A stretch of 6,438 nt of DNA from an uncultured Eubacteriales bacterium (lineage in GTDB: Bacteria > Bacillota > Clostridia > Oscillospirales > Acutalibacteraceae). Positions 5,567-6,438 of this stretch are shown here, in pieces. A program made the translations under genes and the position numbers. A model generated the notes under the pieces. That model did no database searches. It was given only the letters and a program-made list of their open reading frames with translations, and was not told the origin of the DNA. Each line of letters begins with the position of its first letter. Position 1 is the first letter of the stretch. Location: NCBI GenBank assembly GCA_900320415.1, contig ONSE01000027.1:1-6438 (forward strand), in the 5' to 3' direction.

Positions 5567-6433
5567 ATGATATGCAATTTATGTCCGAGAAAATGCAGCG
5601 CCCAGCGCACCGAGCACGTCGGCAAGGGCTTCTGTCAGGCAGGTACCCTGCCCGTGGTGGCGCGGATCGCGCCGCACTACGGAGAGGAGCCGTGCATCAG
5701 CGGCACGAGGGGCAGCGGCACGGTATTCTTTTCCGGCTGCACGATGCGCTGCGTGTTCTGCCAGAACTACGAGATCTCCGCGTCGAACAAGGGCACGGTG
5801 CTCACGCCGTCAGAGCTGGCGGAGGGCTACCGGATGCTGGAGGAAAGCGGCGTACACAACATCAACCTCGTGACCGCCGACCATTTTGCCGAGGCGGTCG
5901 CGGAGAGCCTGCGCATCTACCGTCCGCACATTCCCGTTGTCTATAACTGCGGCGGCTACCTCTCGCCGCAGATCCTCTCGCTGCTCGACGGGCTGGTGGA
6001 CGTCTATCTGCCCGACTTCAAATACAGCGACGACACGCTCGCCCTGAAATTCTCACGGGCGCCTCACTATGTCGATACCGCCCTCGCGGCGATCCGCGAG
6101 ATGCTCTTCCAGGTAGGCACGCCGCGGTTTGATTCCGACGGCATGATGACAAAGGGCGTGCTGGTGCGGCACCTGATTCTCCCCGCGCACACGCGGCAGA
6201 GCATCGAGGCGCTCAAGCTGCTCAAGCGAACCTTCGGTGACGAGCTGACGGTCAGCCTGATGTGCCAGTACATTCCGTGGGGCGAGGCGAAGAACCATCC
6301 CAAGCTCGGCAGAACGATCACAAAACGCGAATACAGCAAGGTTAAGGACGTCCTCTTTGACCTCGGCTTCGACGGCTTCACGCAGGACCTCTCCTCCGCC
6401 ACCTCCGACTACATCCCCCTCTGGAATTTTTAA
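5567..6433 (+). CDS. PflX-type radical SAM protein
   Basis: A 288-residue cytoplasmic iron-sulfur protein related to pyruvate formate-lyase activating enzymes (the PflX-like, COG1313 group), whose substrate is not established. The radical SAM cluster motif is C58, C62 and C65 in FFSGCTMRCVFCQNYE, which would hold the 4Fe-4S cluster that cleaves S-adenosylmethionine. A further N-terminal set, C3, C6, C10 and C23 (CNLCPRKC...GFC), is characteristic of this subgroup and probably binds metal or a second cluster. Later conserved-looking stretches are VVYNCGGY, DVYLPDFKYSD, VRHLILPAH and SLMCQYIP. It is complete, starting at ATG 5567 with GGTGA six bases upstream and ending in TAA. No glycyl-radical enzyme partner lies in the window, so calling it a formate-lyase activase would go too far. 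Confidence 0.9.
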   Translation: MICNLCPRKCSAQRTEHVGKGFCQAGTLPVVARIAPHYGEEPCISGTRGSGTVFFSGCTMRCVFCQNYEISASNKGTVLTPSELAEGYRMLEESGVHNINLVTADHFAEAVAESLRIYRPHIPVVYNCGGYLSPQILSLLDGLVDVYLPDFKYSDDTLALKFSRAPHYVDTALAAIREMLFQVGTPRFDSDGMMTKGVLVRHLILPAHTRQSIEALKLLKRTFGDELTVSLMCQYIPWGEAKNHPKLGRTITKREYSKVKDVLFDLGFDGFTQDLSSATSDYIPLWNF

Positions 6434-6438
6434 ATCGC

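Noticed and set aside
5368..5946. A 192-codon plus-strand frame overlapping the DUF6514-like and radical SAM genes
   Set aside because: It is out of frame with two well-supported genes and crosses a hairpin and promoter; its Arg-rich product is a frame artefact.

Overview
The window looks like chromosomal DNA of a gut-type Clostridia (Oscillospiraceae/Ruminococcus-like). The evidence is a secreted type I pullulanase with Thr/Pro linkers and a type I dockerin of the 'VVDATxxQR' kind, as in starch-degrading ruminococci that assemble amylosomes, together with a small DUF6514-like protein typical of these Firmicutes. The pullulanase is clearly GC-rich. The transposase remnant and the intergenic spacers are AT-richer. 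The species cannot be named from sequence alone.

Layout. (1) About 1-703, + strand: the N-terminal half of an ISL3-family transposase, cut off inside its catalytic core. (2) 736-778: a strong intrinsic terminator reading the minus strand. (3) 806-1075: about 3.6 tandem copies of a 76-bp non-coding unit containing inverted repeats. (4) 1121-4975, minus strand: a 1284-residue secreted multidomain pullulanase (signal peptide, CBM48, GH13, MucBP-like repeats, a CBM26-like starch-binding module, an internal dockerin, and an unassigned C-terminal module). (5) 4976-5279: a divergent AT-rich regulatory spacer with promoters on both strands, three GACAGT repeats and a 19-bp perfect palindrome at the expected transcription start of the rightward gene. 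(6) 5280-5480, +: a 66-residue DUF6514-like protein. (7) 5481-5566: a GC-rich hairpin overlapping a further promoter. (8) 5567-6433, +: a PflX-type radical SAM protein, complete.

How the parts fit. The pullulanase would debranch starch or pullulan outside the cell and be held in a cohesin-based complex or on the cell surface through its dockerin. Its stop codon lies 342 nt before the first minus-strand terminator, so its mRNA probably carries a 3' untranslated region of roughly 385 nt made largely of the 76-bp repeats. The repeats' small hairpin pairs better in the minus-strand RNA because it uses a G-U wobble. The DUF6514-like and radical SAM genes are divergent from the pullulanase and each has its own promoter; nothing in the sequence links them functionally to starch use. 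I see no CRISPR array, rRNA, tRNA or obvious defence system. The least ordinary features are the structured repeat array in the pullulanase 3' UTR, the palindrome at the DUF6514 promoter, and the domain architecture of the pullulanase.
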